Assembly: GCF_037327425.1 (NCBI RefSeq)
Contig: NZ_CP147846.1
Coordinates: 4,588,001-4,652,000, forward strand
DNA length: 64,000 nucleotides
Reading direction: 5' to 3'
From: Rhodococcus sovatensis
GTDB lineage: Bacteria > Actinomycetota > Actinomycetes > Mycobacteriales > Mycobacteriaceae
Shown: one piece after another, positions 18,319 through 27,073 of the stretch
How the letters are laid out: each line of letters begins with the position of its first letter
Position numbering within the stretch: the stretch's first letter is position 1
The notes under the pieces: generated by a model
Database searches by the model: none
What the model saw: only the letters and a program-made list of their open reading frames with translations
What the model was told of the DNA's origin: nothing
Program-made: the position numbers and the translations under genes

Positions 18319-19955
18319 AGTGGGATGTTTCCGTGCTTCTTGGGTGGCAGGGTGACTTGTTTGCGTTCGAGCAGGCGTAGTGCGGAGACGATTTGTCCGC
18401 GGGTGTGGGACGGGGGGATGACGGCGTCGAGGTAGCCGCGTTCGGCTGCGACGTAGGGGCCCACGAGAGTGTCTTCGTATTCCTGCTGGAGTTTCAACCG
18501 CAGTGCGTCGACGTCTTCACCGTTCTTGGCGGCTTCGAGGAGTTGTTTGCGGTAGACGAACCCGACAGCGCCGGAGGCGCCCATGACGGCGATCTGCGCG
18601 GTCGGCCAGGCCAGGTTCACATCGGCGCCCATGTGTTTGGATCCCATGACGTCGTAGGCGCCGCCGTAGGCCTTGCGGGTGATGACGGTGATCTTGCCGA
18701 CGGTGGCTTCGCCGTAGGCGTAGAGCAGTTTCGCGCCGCGGCGGATGATGCCGCCAAATTCTTGGCCGGTGCCGGGGAGGAATCCGGGGACGTCGACGAG
18801 GGTGATGATGGGGACGTTGAAGGCATCGCAGGTGCGGACGAATCGTGCGGCTTTTTCGGAGGCGTCGATGTCGAGGGTGCCCGCGAACTGGGTCGGTTGG
18901 TTGGCCACGATCCCGACGGAGCGGCCGTCGATGCGGCCGAAGCCGACGATGATGTTGCGGGCGCGGCCTTGTTGGACTTCGAGGAATTCGTCGTCGTCGA
19001 GGATGCGGCGGATGACCTCGTGCATGTCGTAGGGGGTGTTCGGGGAGTCCGGGATCAGGGTGTCGAGTTCGAGGTCCTCGTCGGTGAGGTTGTCGGCGAT
19101 GGCGCCGTCGATCGGATCCGACGGGATGGTGCGCGGGGCGGCTGCGCGGTTGTTCGAGGGTAGGTAGCTCAGCAGGTCTCGGACGTAGTCGAGGGCGTCT
19201 TGTTCACCGGAGGCGACGTAGTGCGCGACGCCGGATTTCTCCATGTGGGTGTGGGCGCCGCCGAGTTCTTCCATGGTGACGTTTTCGCCGGTGACGGTTT
19301 TGATGACGTCGGGGCCGGTGACGAACATCTGGGAGGTGCCATCGACCATGACGACGAAGTCGGTCAACGCTGGGGAGTAGACGTGTCCACCTGCGGCGGG
19401 TCCCATGATCAGGGAGATCTGTGGGATGACGCCGGAGGCTTGGACGTTGCGGTGGAAGATTTCGCCGTACAGTCCGAGGGAGACGACGCCTTCCTGGATG
19501 CGGGCGCCGGCGCCTTCGTTGATGCCGACGAGGGGGCGGCCGGTTTTGATGGCCAGGTCCATGACCTTGACGATTTTTTCGCCGTAGATTTCGCCGAGGG
19601 AGCCGCCGAAGACGGTGGCGTCCTGGGAGAAGATGCATACATCGCGGCCGTCGATGGTGCCGTAGCCGGTGACGACACCGTCCCCGAAGGGGCGGTTGTC
19701 GGCCATCCCGAAGTTCTGGCTGCGGTGGCGGGCCAGGGCGTCCATTTCCACGAAGGACCCGTCGTCGAGCAGTGCCGTGATGCGTTCGCGAGCGGTGAGC
19801 TTGCCCTTGGCATGCACTTTGTCCACGGCAGCCTCACCCGACGGAATCGAGGCTTGCGCCAAACGTTTCCGCAGGTCAGCGAGCTTGCCCGCCGTGGTGT
19901 GAATATCGGGCGTTTCGGTTTTGTCACGCACAACCTGATCTCGGGCGCTCGTCAT
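18315..19955 (-). CDS. accD5: Acyl-CoA carboxylase beta (carboxyltransferase) subunit
   Basis: About 546 residues. The N- and C-terminal crotonase-like halves of a carboxyltransferase are visible: NEGAGARIQEGV and GPAAGGHVYSPAL in the first, LVDVPGFLPGTGQEFGGIIR and KAYGGAYDVMGSKHMGAD in the second. It transfers CO2 from biotin to propionyl-/acetyl-CoA, feeding fatty-acid and mycolic-acid extender synthesis. I start it at MTSARDQ (19955). The length and motifs fit AccD5/PccB; whether it prefers propionyl- or acetyl-CoA cannot be read here. It is first in the operon with accE and accA. Confidence 0.93.
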   Translation of the reverse strand: MTSARDQVVRDKTETPDIHTTAGKLADLRKRLAQASIPSGEAAVDKVHAKGKLTARERITALLDDGSFVEMDALARHRSQNFGMADNRPFGDGVVTGYGTIDGRDVCIFSQDATVFGGSLGEIYGEKIVKVMDLAIKTGRPLVGINEGAGARIQEGVVSLGLYGEIFHRNVQASGVIPQISLIMGPAAGGHVYSPALTDFVVMVDGTSQMFVTGPDVIKTVTGENVTMEELGGAHTHMEKSGVAHYVASGEQDALDYVRDLLSYLPSNNRAAAPRTIPSDPIDGAIADNLTDEDLELDTLIPDSPNTPYDMHEVIRRILDDDEFLEVQQGRARNIIVGFGRIDGRSVGIVANQPTQFAGTLDIDASEKAARFVRTCDAFNVPIITLVDVPGFLPGTGQEFGGIIRRGAKLLYAYGEATVGKITVITRKAYGGAYDVMGSKHMGADVNLAWPTAQIAVMGASGAVGFVYRKQLLEAAKNGEDVDALRLKLQQEYEDTLVGPYVAAERGYLDAVIPPSHTRGQIVSALRLLERKQVTLPPKKHGNIPL

Positions 19956-20062
19956 TGCATCATCCTTGCAAACTTGGACATCCAATAGAAGCACACCCAA
20001 CTAATTGTGAGATAGTCCTCAGCCGTGGCTCTCCCCTACGATGACGGGCGGGGAGGTTTACT

Positions 20063-20491
20063 GTGACCACGCTGGGCATAGACACCAAGATTCTGCTTCT
20101 GTTGTCGGGATTGATCCTGCTCTGGGCGCTTGCGCTAGGAGTGTGGAAATTCCGGCAGATGATGGCGTCACCGACCGCTCTGGCCCATCCGTACGTCGAC
20201 ATTGCACATCGGGCAGCTCTGATGTACTCGTTCGCGACGCTGATACTCGCAGCTCTGACGGCGTTTTCCGGATTTCCGACGGCGGTCAACCTCGTCGCCG
20301 GGCTGTTCGTCACGTTCTTCTTCGTCGCGGCCATCGTCAGCTACATGGTCCACGGACTACGCCAGGACACGGACAATCAGTTCGAGAATCCGGTGCACGG
20401 GACGGAAGCGTTCATGTGGGCGCTGATCGTCGCCGAGATCGGAGGTACAGCGGTGCTTGTCGCTGGATTCGTTGTGGGGCAGTTCTTCTGA
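20063..20491 (+). CDS. Four-helix membrane protein, function unknown
   Basis: A 142-residue, GTG-started protein with four predicted transmembrane helices (about 10-27, 50-70, 75-97, 115-140). A conserved-looking His/Asp segment is HPYVDIAHRAALMYS, and a short acidic loop follows helix 3 (HGLRQDTDNQFENP). The size and helix pattern recall hydroxylaminobenzene-mutase-like membrane proteins, but this is only a resemblance. A GGGGAGG ribosome site precedes the start. It is divergent from accD, and its stop is 1 bp from a 53-bp repeat. Confidence 0.8.
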   Translation: MTTLGIDTKILLLLSGLILLWALALGVWKFRQMMASPTALAHPYVDIAHRAALMYSFATLILAALTAFSGFPTAVNLVAGLFVTFFFVAAIVSYMVHGLRQDTDNQFENPVHGTEAFMWALIVAEIGGTAVLVAGFVVGQFF

Positions 20492-20492
20492 T

Positions 20493-20545
20493 CGCTTGAA
20501 TGGTCCATCCATACGGTCAGATGGCCTGCAAGTCACATTCAAGCG
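20493..20545 (+). repeat. 53-bp inverted-end repeat, family I, copy A
   Basis: It begins CGCTTGAATG and ends CATTCAAGCG (perfect 10-bp inverted ends), with the conserved inner part GTCCATCCATACGGTCAGAT. It lies between convergent genes, 1 bp after a stop codon. Copies B-D are at 27003, 45956 and 50771. Confidence 0.9.
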
Positions 20546-20563
20546 CACAGGGGCCGCCCGTTC

Positions 20564-22480
20564 TCACCCCACATGCACGTTCGGCCTACGCTCGCTGTCC
20601 GGCTCCGCGCGCCGCAGGACCTCCCGAGTGACGGGCGCAACCTCGCCGACGCCGATCAGCAGGAAGCGCAGCAGGTTCGCCACCGGATTCCCCTCGGACC
20701 ATTCGAAGTAGGCATCGGGTTCGACCCCTGTGGTGTCCCGGATCTTCAGTAGCACTGCGGCAATGGAATTGGGCACGGCCGCAGCATCGACCCACAGCAC
20801 GCGATACTCGCCCTTCTGCTTGCCGTGCACGATCAGGTCGGTCTGAAACTCCGATGCGTCCTTGATGTTGGCTTCCAGGAACAGAATCGGCTCCTCGGCG
20901 GGAATGCGACTGTCCGCGCGTTGTTGCGCCTCCTTGGCCGCATACTCACTCGGATCCAGATGCCGGGAGTCGTGGCAGACGATCTGAATGGATCCGCGCG
21001 CGGCCGCCTCGGAGACGAATCGGAGTGCTACCTCGTCGAATTCCACTGATGTGGCCCGCAATTCGAACGATCGGGTCGCCCTGGACCAGAAGGACACCAC
21101 CAAAATTGCCGCGATGAAGAACGACGCCACCTTGACGCCGTCGGGGCGTTCGAAGATGTTCGCGACCGTCGTGTAGACGAAGATTACTGCCACCGCTCCG
21201 AACAGCCATACCCGGCCGCGCTGACCGTGTCTTGCTGCCGACAACGACACCGCAACCGACGCCGAGGTGATGAGCACGAGAACACCCGTCGCATAGGCGG
21301 CGCTCTGGGCGTCGACGCTGGCCTTGAAGTAGAGCGTGACGACCACCGCGATCACTGCGAACACGAGCACCAGCGGACGAACGGCGCGCGCCCACTCCGG
21401 AGCCATCCCATACTTCGGCAGGTAGCGGGGAACCAGGTTGAGCAGACCCGCCATCGCCGACGCCCCCGCGAACCACAGTATGGCGATGGTGCTGAAGTCG
21501 TAGACGGTGCCGAATGCGCCGCCGAGGTATTCGTGAGCAAGGTACGACAACGCACGACCATTCGCCTCGCCGCCGTTCTGGAACTCCTGTTCGGGAATGA
21601 GGACGGTGGTGATGATGCTCGACGTGAGCAGGAAGCCGCTCATGATCAGTGCAGCGGTAGTGAGCAGGCGTTTGGCACCTCGGATTCGGCCGTCGAGTTG
21701 CTCTTTGGTGCCCCCGTCGATCTGCGGCATCACCGCTACACCGGTCTCGAATCCAGACAGCCCGAGCGCCAACTTGGGGAACACGACGAGTGCGATAGCG
21801 ATCATCATCAGCGGGTTGCTGTGCTCGGTGGTCATCGCGCGCTGCCAGTCGGTCAGCAACGAAAGATTGGAGCCGATCTCCCAGAACCCGACGATCACCA
21901 CGACGAGATTCAACGCAAGAAAGCTGCCGACGAGGGTGACGGCGATGCCGATCGCCTCGGTGAAACCCTTCAGGAAGACGGCGGCGAGCAACGCCAGCAA
22001 CGCGAGGGTGATGATGACCTGGGCACTGTCCAGACTGGTTGGCGCAAAAGGATTCTTGACGACGTGCGCCGAGGCATCGGCAGCCGATAGCGTCATCGTG
22101 ATCAGAAAGTCGGTGGCTGCGAACCCGAGGAGAACCAGGACGAGAATCTTGCCACCCCATTTGGGGAGCAGCTTCTCGAGCATCGCAATCGAACCCTCGC
22201 CGTTCGGACTCTCCCGCGCGACCCGCCGATACACCGGCAGCGCACCGAACAACGTCAGCAAGATCAATACGACGGTGGCCAGCGGTGCCAGGGTTCCGGC
22301 CGCGAGCGCCGCAATTCCAGGTTGATAGCCGAGCGTCGAGAAGTAGTCGACACCGGTCAAGCACATCACTTTCCACCACGGATGCGTGTGCTCGGCCTTG
22401 GTGGGTTTGCGATACGGACCCATATGACCGGACAGTTGCTCGGTGATGTCGCTCAGCAGCCACGACCGCAGACGCACCAT
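20564..22480 (-). CDS. APC-superfamily permease with cytoplasmic C-terminal domain
   Basis: About 638 residues. The first 450 or so hold about 12 hydrophobic helices, beginning with the conserved CLTGVDYFSTLGYQPGIA; LSGFETGVAVMPQI is a further signature loop. A soluble C-terminal part of about 170 residues follows. This shape resembles the KimA/YdaO-type potassium importers and large amino-acid permeases of the APC superfamily; the substrate is uncertain. I start it at 22480 (MVRLRSWLL), since the frame further upstream would cross the divergent NADH dehydrogenase start. No strong ribosome site is seen there, so the start may lie at a nearby GTG. Confidence 0.85.
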   Translation of the reverse strand: MVRLRSWLLSDITEQLSGHMGPYRKPTKAEHTHPWWKVMCLTGVDYFSTLGYQPGIAALAAGTLAPLATVVLILLTLFGALPVYRRVARESPNGEGSIAMLEKLLPKWGGKILVLVLLGFAATDFLITMTLSAADASAHVVKNPFAPTSLDSAQVIITLALLALLAAVFLKGFTEAIGIAVTLVGSFLALNLVVVIVGFWEIGSNLSLLTDWQRAMTTEHSNPLMMIAIALVVFPKLALGLSGFETGVAVMPQIDGGTKEQLDGRIRGAKRLLTTAALIMSGFLLTSSIITTVLIPEQEFQNGGEANGRALSYLAHEYLGGAFGTVYDFSTIAILWFAGASAMAGLLNLVPRYLPKYGMAPEWARAVRPLVLVFAVIAVVVTLYFKASVDAQSAAYATGVLVLITSASVAVSLSAARHGQRGRVWLFGAVAVIFVYTTVANIFERPDGVKVASFFIAAILVVSFWSRATRSFELRATSVEFDEVALRFVSEAAARGSIQIVCHDSRHLDPSEYAAKEAQQRADSRIPAEEPILFLEANIKDASEFQTDLIVHGKQKGEYRVLWVDAAAVPNSIAAVLLKIRDTTGVEPDAYFEWSEGNPVANLLRFLLIGVGEVAPVTREVLRRAEPDSERRPNVHVG

Positions 22481-22532
22481 CCGCAGAGGATAAACCCGCC
22501 AGAGGCACGGTGGCGGAACTACTGTGGAACAC

Positions 22533-23783
22533 ATGACACACGTGGTGGTGGCCGGCGCCGGACTTGCGGGAATTGCGTGCGCACACGAGCTCGGTAAAAA
22601 AGGCGTCGACGTCACGATCATCGACCGCAACGACTACCACCAGTTCCAACCGCTGCTGTACCAGGTCGCCACCTCCCAGCTGCCCGCCGAAGACATCGCG
22701 CGGCCGCTGGCATCGATATTCGAGTCCATGAAAACGGTCCGCGTCGTGAAGGCCGAGATCACGGAGCTGAACTTCACAGATCGCTCGCTACTGGCGGACG
22801 GCCAACGGATCTCGGGCGATCACCTCGTTCTCGCAGCGGGCGCGACGGCGAACTTCTTCGGTACGCCCGGCGCCGAGGAGTATTCGTTCCCGCTGTACTC
22901 GGTCGCCGATGCCGAGACTCTGCGCCACCACGTCAGCGATCTCCTGAGAGGCGAGCACGATCCGCTCGACGTGGTCATCGTGGGCGGTGGACCCACCGGC
23001 GTCGAAACCGCGGGTGCTTTCGCCGAGCTCTTCACTGCGCTGCGCAAGATGGATCACCCGGGCGGGCGCGGCGAAGCATGGCTGATCAATCACGGGCCCG
23101 CACTGCTCGCACCGTACAGCGATCGATCGCACAAGTACGCCCACGACAAGCTCATCGAGCACGGCGCAAAAGTGCGGCTCGGGATCGGAGTGAAGGCTGT
23201 CGACGCCGAAGGGGTCCTGCTGTCCGACGGATCGCGAATCTCGTCTCGGACCGTCATCTGGGCAGGCGGCGAGTCGGCGTCACCGATCGCGTCCACCTGT
23301 CAGGCCGAACTCGGTCATGGCGGCCGCATCGACGTTCTGGCCGACCTGACTGTCCCGAAGTTCGAGAACGTCTATGCCGTCGGCGATGTCGCGAACATCC
23401 CTGATGCCGACGGAAAGACACTGCCGCAGTTGGGTTCCGTCGCGCAGCAGGCAGGTGGGTGGACGGCCCACAACATTCTGCTGACCATCAAGGGCAAACC
23501 GAGAAAGACATTCGCGTACCGCGACAAGGGCATCATGGCGATGATCGGCCGGGGTGCTGCCGTCGCCGAGGTCGGTCAACACCGTCACCAGGTGGAGGGT
23601 CCACTCGCGTTCGCTGCGTGGCTCGGCGTCCACGCCGCGCTGCTCAGCGGCGCCCACAGCAGGGTCGACGCATTTCTGTCCTGGGCGTGGGACTACTTCG
23701 ACAGCGACCACAGCGCCATCGTCGAATGCCACGGCAATCCCAAGAGGATCGCATGGGCGGACGACGTCAAACCGACGATCTGA
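22533..23783 (+). CDS. NAD(P)/FAD-dependent oxidoreductase, NDH-2-like
   Basis: A 416-residue two-dinucleotide-binding-domain flavoprotein. FAD binding is at VVVAGAGLAGIACA (residues 4-17), NAD(P)H binding at VVIVGGGPTGVETAGAFAEL (near 150), and the late FAD contact at VYAVGDVANIP. A C-terminal segment with some hydrophobic character (AFAAWLGVHAALLSG) fits peripheral membrane attachment. The likely role is a non-proton-pumping NADH:quinone dehydrogenase feeding the respiratory chain. ATG 22533 is preferred over GTG 22524 because the Rossmann strand starts immediately. It is divergent from the permease gene, with a 52-bp shared promoter region. Confidence 0.9.
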   Translation: MTHVVVAGAGLAGIACAHELGKKGVDVTIIDRNDYHQFQPLLYQVATSQLPAEDIARPLASIFESMKTVRVVKAEITELNFTDRSLLADGQRISGDHLVLAAGATANFFGTPGAEEYSFPLYSVADAETLRHHVSDLLRGEHDPLDVVIVGGGPTGVETAGAFAELFTALRKMDHPGGRGEAWLINHGPALLAPYSDRSHKYAHDKLIEHGAKVRLGIGVKAVDAEGVLLSDGSRISSRTVIWAGGESASPIASTCQAELGHGGRIDVLADLTVPKFENVYAVGDVANIPDADGKTLPQLGSVAQQAGGWTAHNILLTIKGKPRKTFAYRDKGIMAMIGRGAAVAEVGQHRHQVEGPLAFAAWLGVHAALLSGAHSRVDAFLSWAWDYFDSDHSAIVECHGNPKRIAWADDVKPTI

Positions 23784-23813
23784 CCCCGTGCGGGGACAGT
23801 CGACGAGGCTCGG

Positions 23814-25067
23814 CTAGCGCAGCACATCCGTCCCGACGAACGGGACCAGCGCCTCCGGCACCCGAACGGTGCCGTCGGCCTGCTGGTGGTTCTCGAGAAT
23901 CGCGACGATCCACCGCGTCGTCGCCAGGGTGCCGTTGAGTGTGGCGGCGATCTGTGGCTTGTTGTTCTCGTCTCGATACCGGACGCCCAGACGACGCGCC
24001 TGAAAGGTGGTGCAGTTCGAGGTCGACGTCAGTTCGCGGTAGGCGTTCTGGGTAGGCACCCAGGCCTCGCAGTCGTACTTTCGCGCCGCCGACGAACCGA
24101 GATCCCCGCCTGCGACGTCGATGATCCGATACGGAAGCTCCACCGCCGCAAGCATTTCCCGCTCGAATTCGAGTAGCTTCTTGTGCTCGGCCGCCGCGTC
24201 CTCCGGCTTGATGTACGAGAACATCTCGATCTTGTCGAACTGGTGCACGCGAATGATGCCGCGGGTGTCCTTGCCGTAACTGCCCGCTTCGCGGCGGAAG
24301 CACGACGACCAGCCCGCGTACCGCTTCGGGCCGTCGGACAGGTCGATGATCTCGCCCGAGTGATACCCGGCCAGCGCGACCTCCGAGGTTCCGACGAGAT
24401 AGAGATCGTCGGCTTCGAGTCGGTAGATCTCGTCGGAGTGGGCGCCGAGGAAGCCCGTCCCGGCCATGATTTCGGGCCGCACGAGCACCGGCGGGATCAT
24501 CATCGTGAACCCGTTCTTGACGGCCTTCTGCGCAGCCAGCTGGAGCATTCCCTGCTGCAGCAGCGCGCCGTAGCCCGTCATGAAGTAGAACCGTGAACCC
24601 GACACTTTCGCGCCGCGCTCCATGTCGATCAGGTTCAGCGACTCCCCGAGCTCGAGGTGATCCTTCGGCTCGAAGTCGAACGTCGGAATCTCACCGACGG
24701 TCTCCAGCAGCACGAAATCGTCTTCACCGCCTGCGGGAGCGCCGTCCTCGACGATGTTGGAGATCTTTCTCGCTGCGGAATCCAGTGCGGCGTCGGCCTC
24801 GTTCTGAGCAGCTTCGGCTGCCTTGACTTTGGCAGCGAGCTCGGACGCGCCCGCCAGCAACGCCGGACGCTCGTCGGGAGACGCCTTGCCCACCCTCTTG
24901 CCGAGCGCCTTCTGCTCCGCGCGGAGCTGATCGCCGGCCAACACAGCGGCACGACGAGCAGAGTCAGCCTCGAGCAGCAGGTCTACGAGCCCGGGATCCT
25001 CGCCACGGGTGCGCTGCGAAGCACGGACAACGTCAGGATTCTCGCGGAGGAACTTGAGGTCGATCAC
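23814..25067 (-). CDS. serS: Seryl-tRNA synthetase
   Basis: A 417-residue class II aminoacyl-tRNA synthetase that charges tRNA-Ser. It starts with GTG (MIDLKFLRENPDVVRAS). Residues about 30-105 form the long antiparallel coiled coil that grips the tRNA (Ala/Glu-rich). The catalytic core has motif 2 (SSCFRREAGSYGKDTRGIIRVHQF-type region) and motif 3 (TLNGTLATTRWIVAILE). The length and motifs are complete. It is the first of a set of genes in the same order as around M. tuberculosis Rv3834c. It is convergent with the NDH-2-like gene. Confidence 0.97.
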   Translation of the reverse strand: MIDLKFLRENPDVVRASQRTRGEDPGLVDLLLEADSARRAAVLAGDQLRAEQKALGKRVGKASPDERPALLAGASELAAKVKAAEAAQNEADAALDSAARKISNIVEDGAPAGGEDDFVLLETVGEIPTFDFEPKDHLELGESLNLIDMERGAKVSGSRFYFMTGYGALLQQGMLQLAAQKAVKNGFTMMIPPVLVRPEIMAGTGFLGAHSDEIYRLEADDLYLVGTSEVALAGYHSGEIIDLSDGPKRYAGWSSCFRREAGSYGKDTRGIIRVHQFDKIEMFSYIKPEDAAAEHKKLLEFEREMLAAVELPYRIIDVAGGDLGSSAARKYDCEAWVPTQNAYRELTSTSNCTTFQARRLGVRYRDENNKPQIAATLNGTLATTRWIVAILENHQQADGTVRVPEALVPFVGTDVLR

Positions 25068-25078
25068 GGAGACAAACC

Positions 25079-25474
25079 TTACTTGTCGAGCAACCCCAGG
25101 TAGTCCTCGCGTCCGAACATCCGAGCCGCATCGATCGCCGACGGGTGCCCACCGTTCGGATCTGCCCCGCCGTCGACGAGGGCCTGCACGACAGCGTCCT
25201 CACCCTTGAACACTGCTCCCGCGAGCGGCGTCTGCCCTTTGTCGTTGGGCCGATTGACATCGGCACCCCGCTCGACCAGTGCTCCCACGGTCGCGGCGTG
25301 GCCGTGATACGCCGCGAGCATGACGAGAGTATCGCCGGAGTCGTTGTTCAGGTCGACCGGAACTCCGGCATCGAGATACTGCGTCAACGCCTCGGTATCG
25401 CCTGTCCGTGCCATCGTGAACAGCCGACCAGCCAACTCGGCCACGTCCGCGTCGTCATTCTGTGGTGCCGTCAT
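25079..25474 (-). CDS. Ankyrin-repeat protein
   Basis: A 131-residue protein consisting of about three to four ankyrin repeats: DTEALTQYLDAGVPVDLNN, then GDTLVMLAAYHGHAATVGALVERGAD, then KGQTPLAGAVFKGEDAVVQALVDGGAD. Start at MTAPQND (25474), since the longer frame overlaps the divergent septum-protein gene. A soluble protein-protein interaction module; partner unknown. It ends 11 bp before serS on the same strand and probably shares its transcript. Confidence 0.87.
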   Translation of the reverse strand: MTAPQNDDADVAELAGRLFTMARTGDTEALTQYLDAGVPVDLNNDSGDTLVMLAAYHGHAATVGALVERGADVNRPNDKGQTPLAGAVFKGEDAVVQALVDGGADPNGGHPSAIDAARMFGREDYLGLLDK

Positions 25475-25495
25475 AGAAGACGAACGTACTCGGGC

Positions 25496-26593
25496 ATGAT
25501 GGAGGAGATGTCCCCCAGTGATCCGAACGAGCGCGAGCCGAAGGAACGTGAGCAGCGCACGGTCACCGCGCACGTCGCGCGTCGTGTCCTTGCGCTCGTC
25601 GCCGTCGGCGCGGTCGCTGCAGCCGCCGTCACACTCTTCGTTTCCGACGGCTTCTCTCAGCCGGAGAAGATCACCACACATTCCGAAGCAGGGCCTGCGA
25701 CCAGCGGTCCGGTCACCGGAAAAACGTTCGGCGCGGCCGATCCCGGGACGTGCCTGGACTGGACGCCGACGGATGACCCCGCGACCGACCGTCAGGACCT
25801 CACCGAGGTCTCATGCGCGGACCCGCACCGATTCGAGGTCGCCAAGGACGTCGACATGACTGCGTACCCGGGCCTCGAGTTCGCGCCCGGTTCGGCATAT
25901 CCCGGTGCACTCCGATTCGGTGAGCTGCGAGACGAGCACTGCGTCGACGTCGTCGACGACTACCTCGGCACCAAGTTCGATCCCAACGGCAAGTTCAGCG
26001 TCGGCCTGATGTTCCCCAGCCAGACGGGCTGGGCGGCCGGCGAACGCACATTGCGGTGCGGTATCCAGCAGTCGTCCAACACCGGAGTGCCCCAACAGAT
26101 GACCGGTTCCGTACTCGATCAGGACCAGTCGAAAGTCTGGGACGTCGGCACTTGCATCGGAATCAACCAGAACGTGCCCGCCGACCCCGTCGACTGCAGC
26201 CAGTCACACGCATTCGAAGTTACTTCGATCATCGATCTGCAACAACAGTTCCCGACCGGAATCCCCAGCGAGGCCGATCAGGACGCATATCTGGAACCGA
26301 CATGCACCGCCGCCGTCAACGGCTACCTCGGCTCGGAGACCGCGCTGCGCGACAAGACACTCACGCTGTTCTGGTCGACGATCGACGTGACGAGTTGGCT
26401 CGCCGGCAGCCGACAGGTGAGCTGTTCCATCGGCAAGGAACTCGACGAGGGCGGCTTCGCGACGATCACCGGCTCCGCGAAGGGTGACATTCTCATCAAC
26501 GGCCAACCTCCCGCACCACCACCCGCAGCACCCGACGGTCGTGCACTACCCACACCGCTGCCTGGCGCGGCGCCGATCACCCCGGGAGGGTGA
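25496..26593 (+). CDS. Septum-formation-domain membrane protein (Rv3835-like)
   Basis: About 365 residues: a charged cytoplasmic N-terminus, one transmembrane helix (about 32-52, VLALVAVGAVAAAAVTLFV), then a large extracytoplasmic part. That part has two similar halves, each with conserved cysteines (GTCLDWTP, VSCADPHRFE; GTCIGINQ, VDCSQSHAFEV), and a proline-rich tail. The halves fit the 'septum formation' domain of actinobacteria. The start could be ATG 25496, 25499 or 25508; GGAGGAG lies too close to the last to settle it. In M. tuberculosis the corresponding gene follows serS on the other strand, as here. Confidence 0.87.
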   Translation: MMEEMSPSDPNEREPKEREQRTVTAHVARRVLALVAVGAVAAAAVTLFVSDGFSQPEKITTHSEAGPATSGPVTGKTFGAADPGTCLDWTPTDDPATDRQDLTEVSCADPHRFEVAKDVDMTAYPGLEFAPGSAYPGALRFGELRDEHCVDVVDDYLGTKFDPNGKFSVGLMFPSQTGWAAGERTLRCGIQQSSNTGVPQQMTGSVLDQDQSKVWDVGTCIGINQNVPADPVDCSQSHAFEVTSIIDLQQQFPTGIPSEADQDAYLEPTCTAAVNGYLGSETALRDKTLTLFWSTIDVTSWLAGSRQVSCSIGKELDEGGFATITGSAKGDILINGQPPAPPPAAPDGRALPTPLPGAAPITPGG

Positions 26594-26606
26594 CATTCCC
26601 ACCGAC

Positions 26607-26939
26607 ATGACTCGCGCCGAGTTCGAAGAAGCCGTCAGCGACGCACTCGACACGCTCCCGCCGGACATCACCGATCGCATGGACAACGTCGTCATCCTCG
26701 TCGAGGACGAACACCCGACCGAGGACATTCTCGGGCTCTACGAGGGCATCGCGCTCACCGAACGCTACGAATACAGCGGGCACCTTCCCGACGTCATCAC
26801 CATCTACCGCAAGCCGATCCTCGAGATGGTCGACGACGCCGACACCGCCAAGCGCGAAATCGCCATCACCGTCGCCCACGAGGTTGGCCACCATTTCGGT
26901 ATCGACGACGATCGTCTCCACGAGCTGGGGTTCGGGTAG
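26607..26939 (+). CDS. Minimal zinc metallopeptidase (zincin-like, Rv3836-like)
   Basis: A 110-residue soluble protein of the compact 'zincin_1' (MMP-like) family. The zinc-binding motif HEVGHHFGID near residue 92 has the form HExxH with a following Asp. The N-terminal MTRAEFEEAVSDALDTLP and the central DILGLYEGIALTER match the family. ATG 26607 is used; a GGGAGG lies 17 bp upstream, somewhat far. It is probably co-transcribed with the upstream septum-formation gene (13-bp gap). Substrate unknown. Confidence 0.9.
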   Translation: MTRAEFEEAVSDALDTLPPDITDRMDNVVILVEDEHPTEDILGLYEGIALTERYEYSGHLPDVITIYRKPILEMVDDADTAKREIAITVAHEVGHHFGIDDDRLHELGFG

Positions 26940-26948
26940 CTTCCGCGT

Positions 26949-27006
26949 GCCAGCCCGGTTATCGCTCTGCCAGCCCGGTTATCGCTCTGCCAGCCGGGTT
27001 ATCGCT
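26949..27006. repeat. 20-bp tandem repeat, 2.9 units
   Basis: The unit GCCAGCCCGGTTATCGCTCT occurs at 26949, 26969 and 26989; the third unit is incomplete and has one changed base. It lies 9 bp after the zincin stop and runs directly into 53-bp repeat copy B. Confidence 0.9.
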
Positions 27007-27055
27007 TGAATGGTCCATCCATACGATCAGATAGGTGGTATGTGACATCCAAGCG
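27003..27055 (+). repeat. 53-bp inverted-end repeat, family I, copy B
   Basis: It has the ends CGCTTGAATG and CATCCAAGCG (one base changed in the right end) and the conserved inner GTCCATCCATACGATCAGAT. It lies between the convergent zincin and cbtA genes. Confidence 0.88.
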
Positions 27056-27073
27056 GTGTGGGCCCGACCCCGC

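Noticed and set aside
20493..20545. Insertion sequence remnant
   Set aside because: Four equal-length copies without any transposase fragment or obvious target duplication; kept as a repeat of unknown nature.
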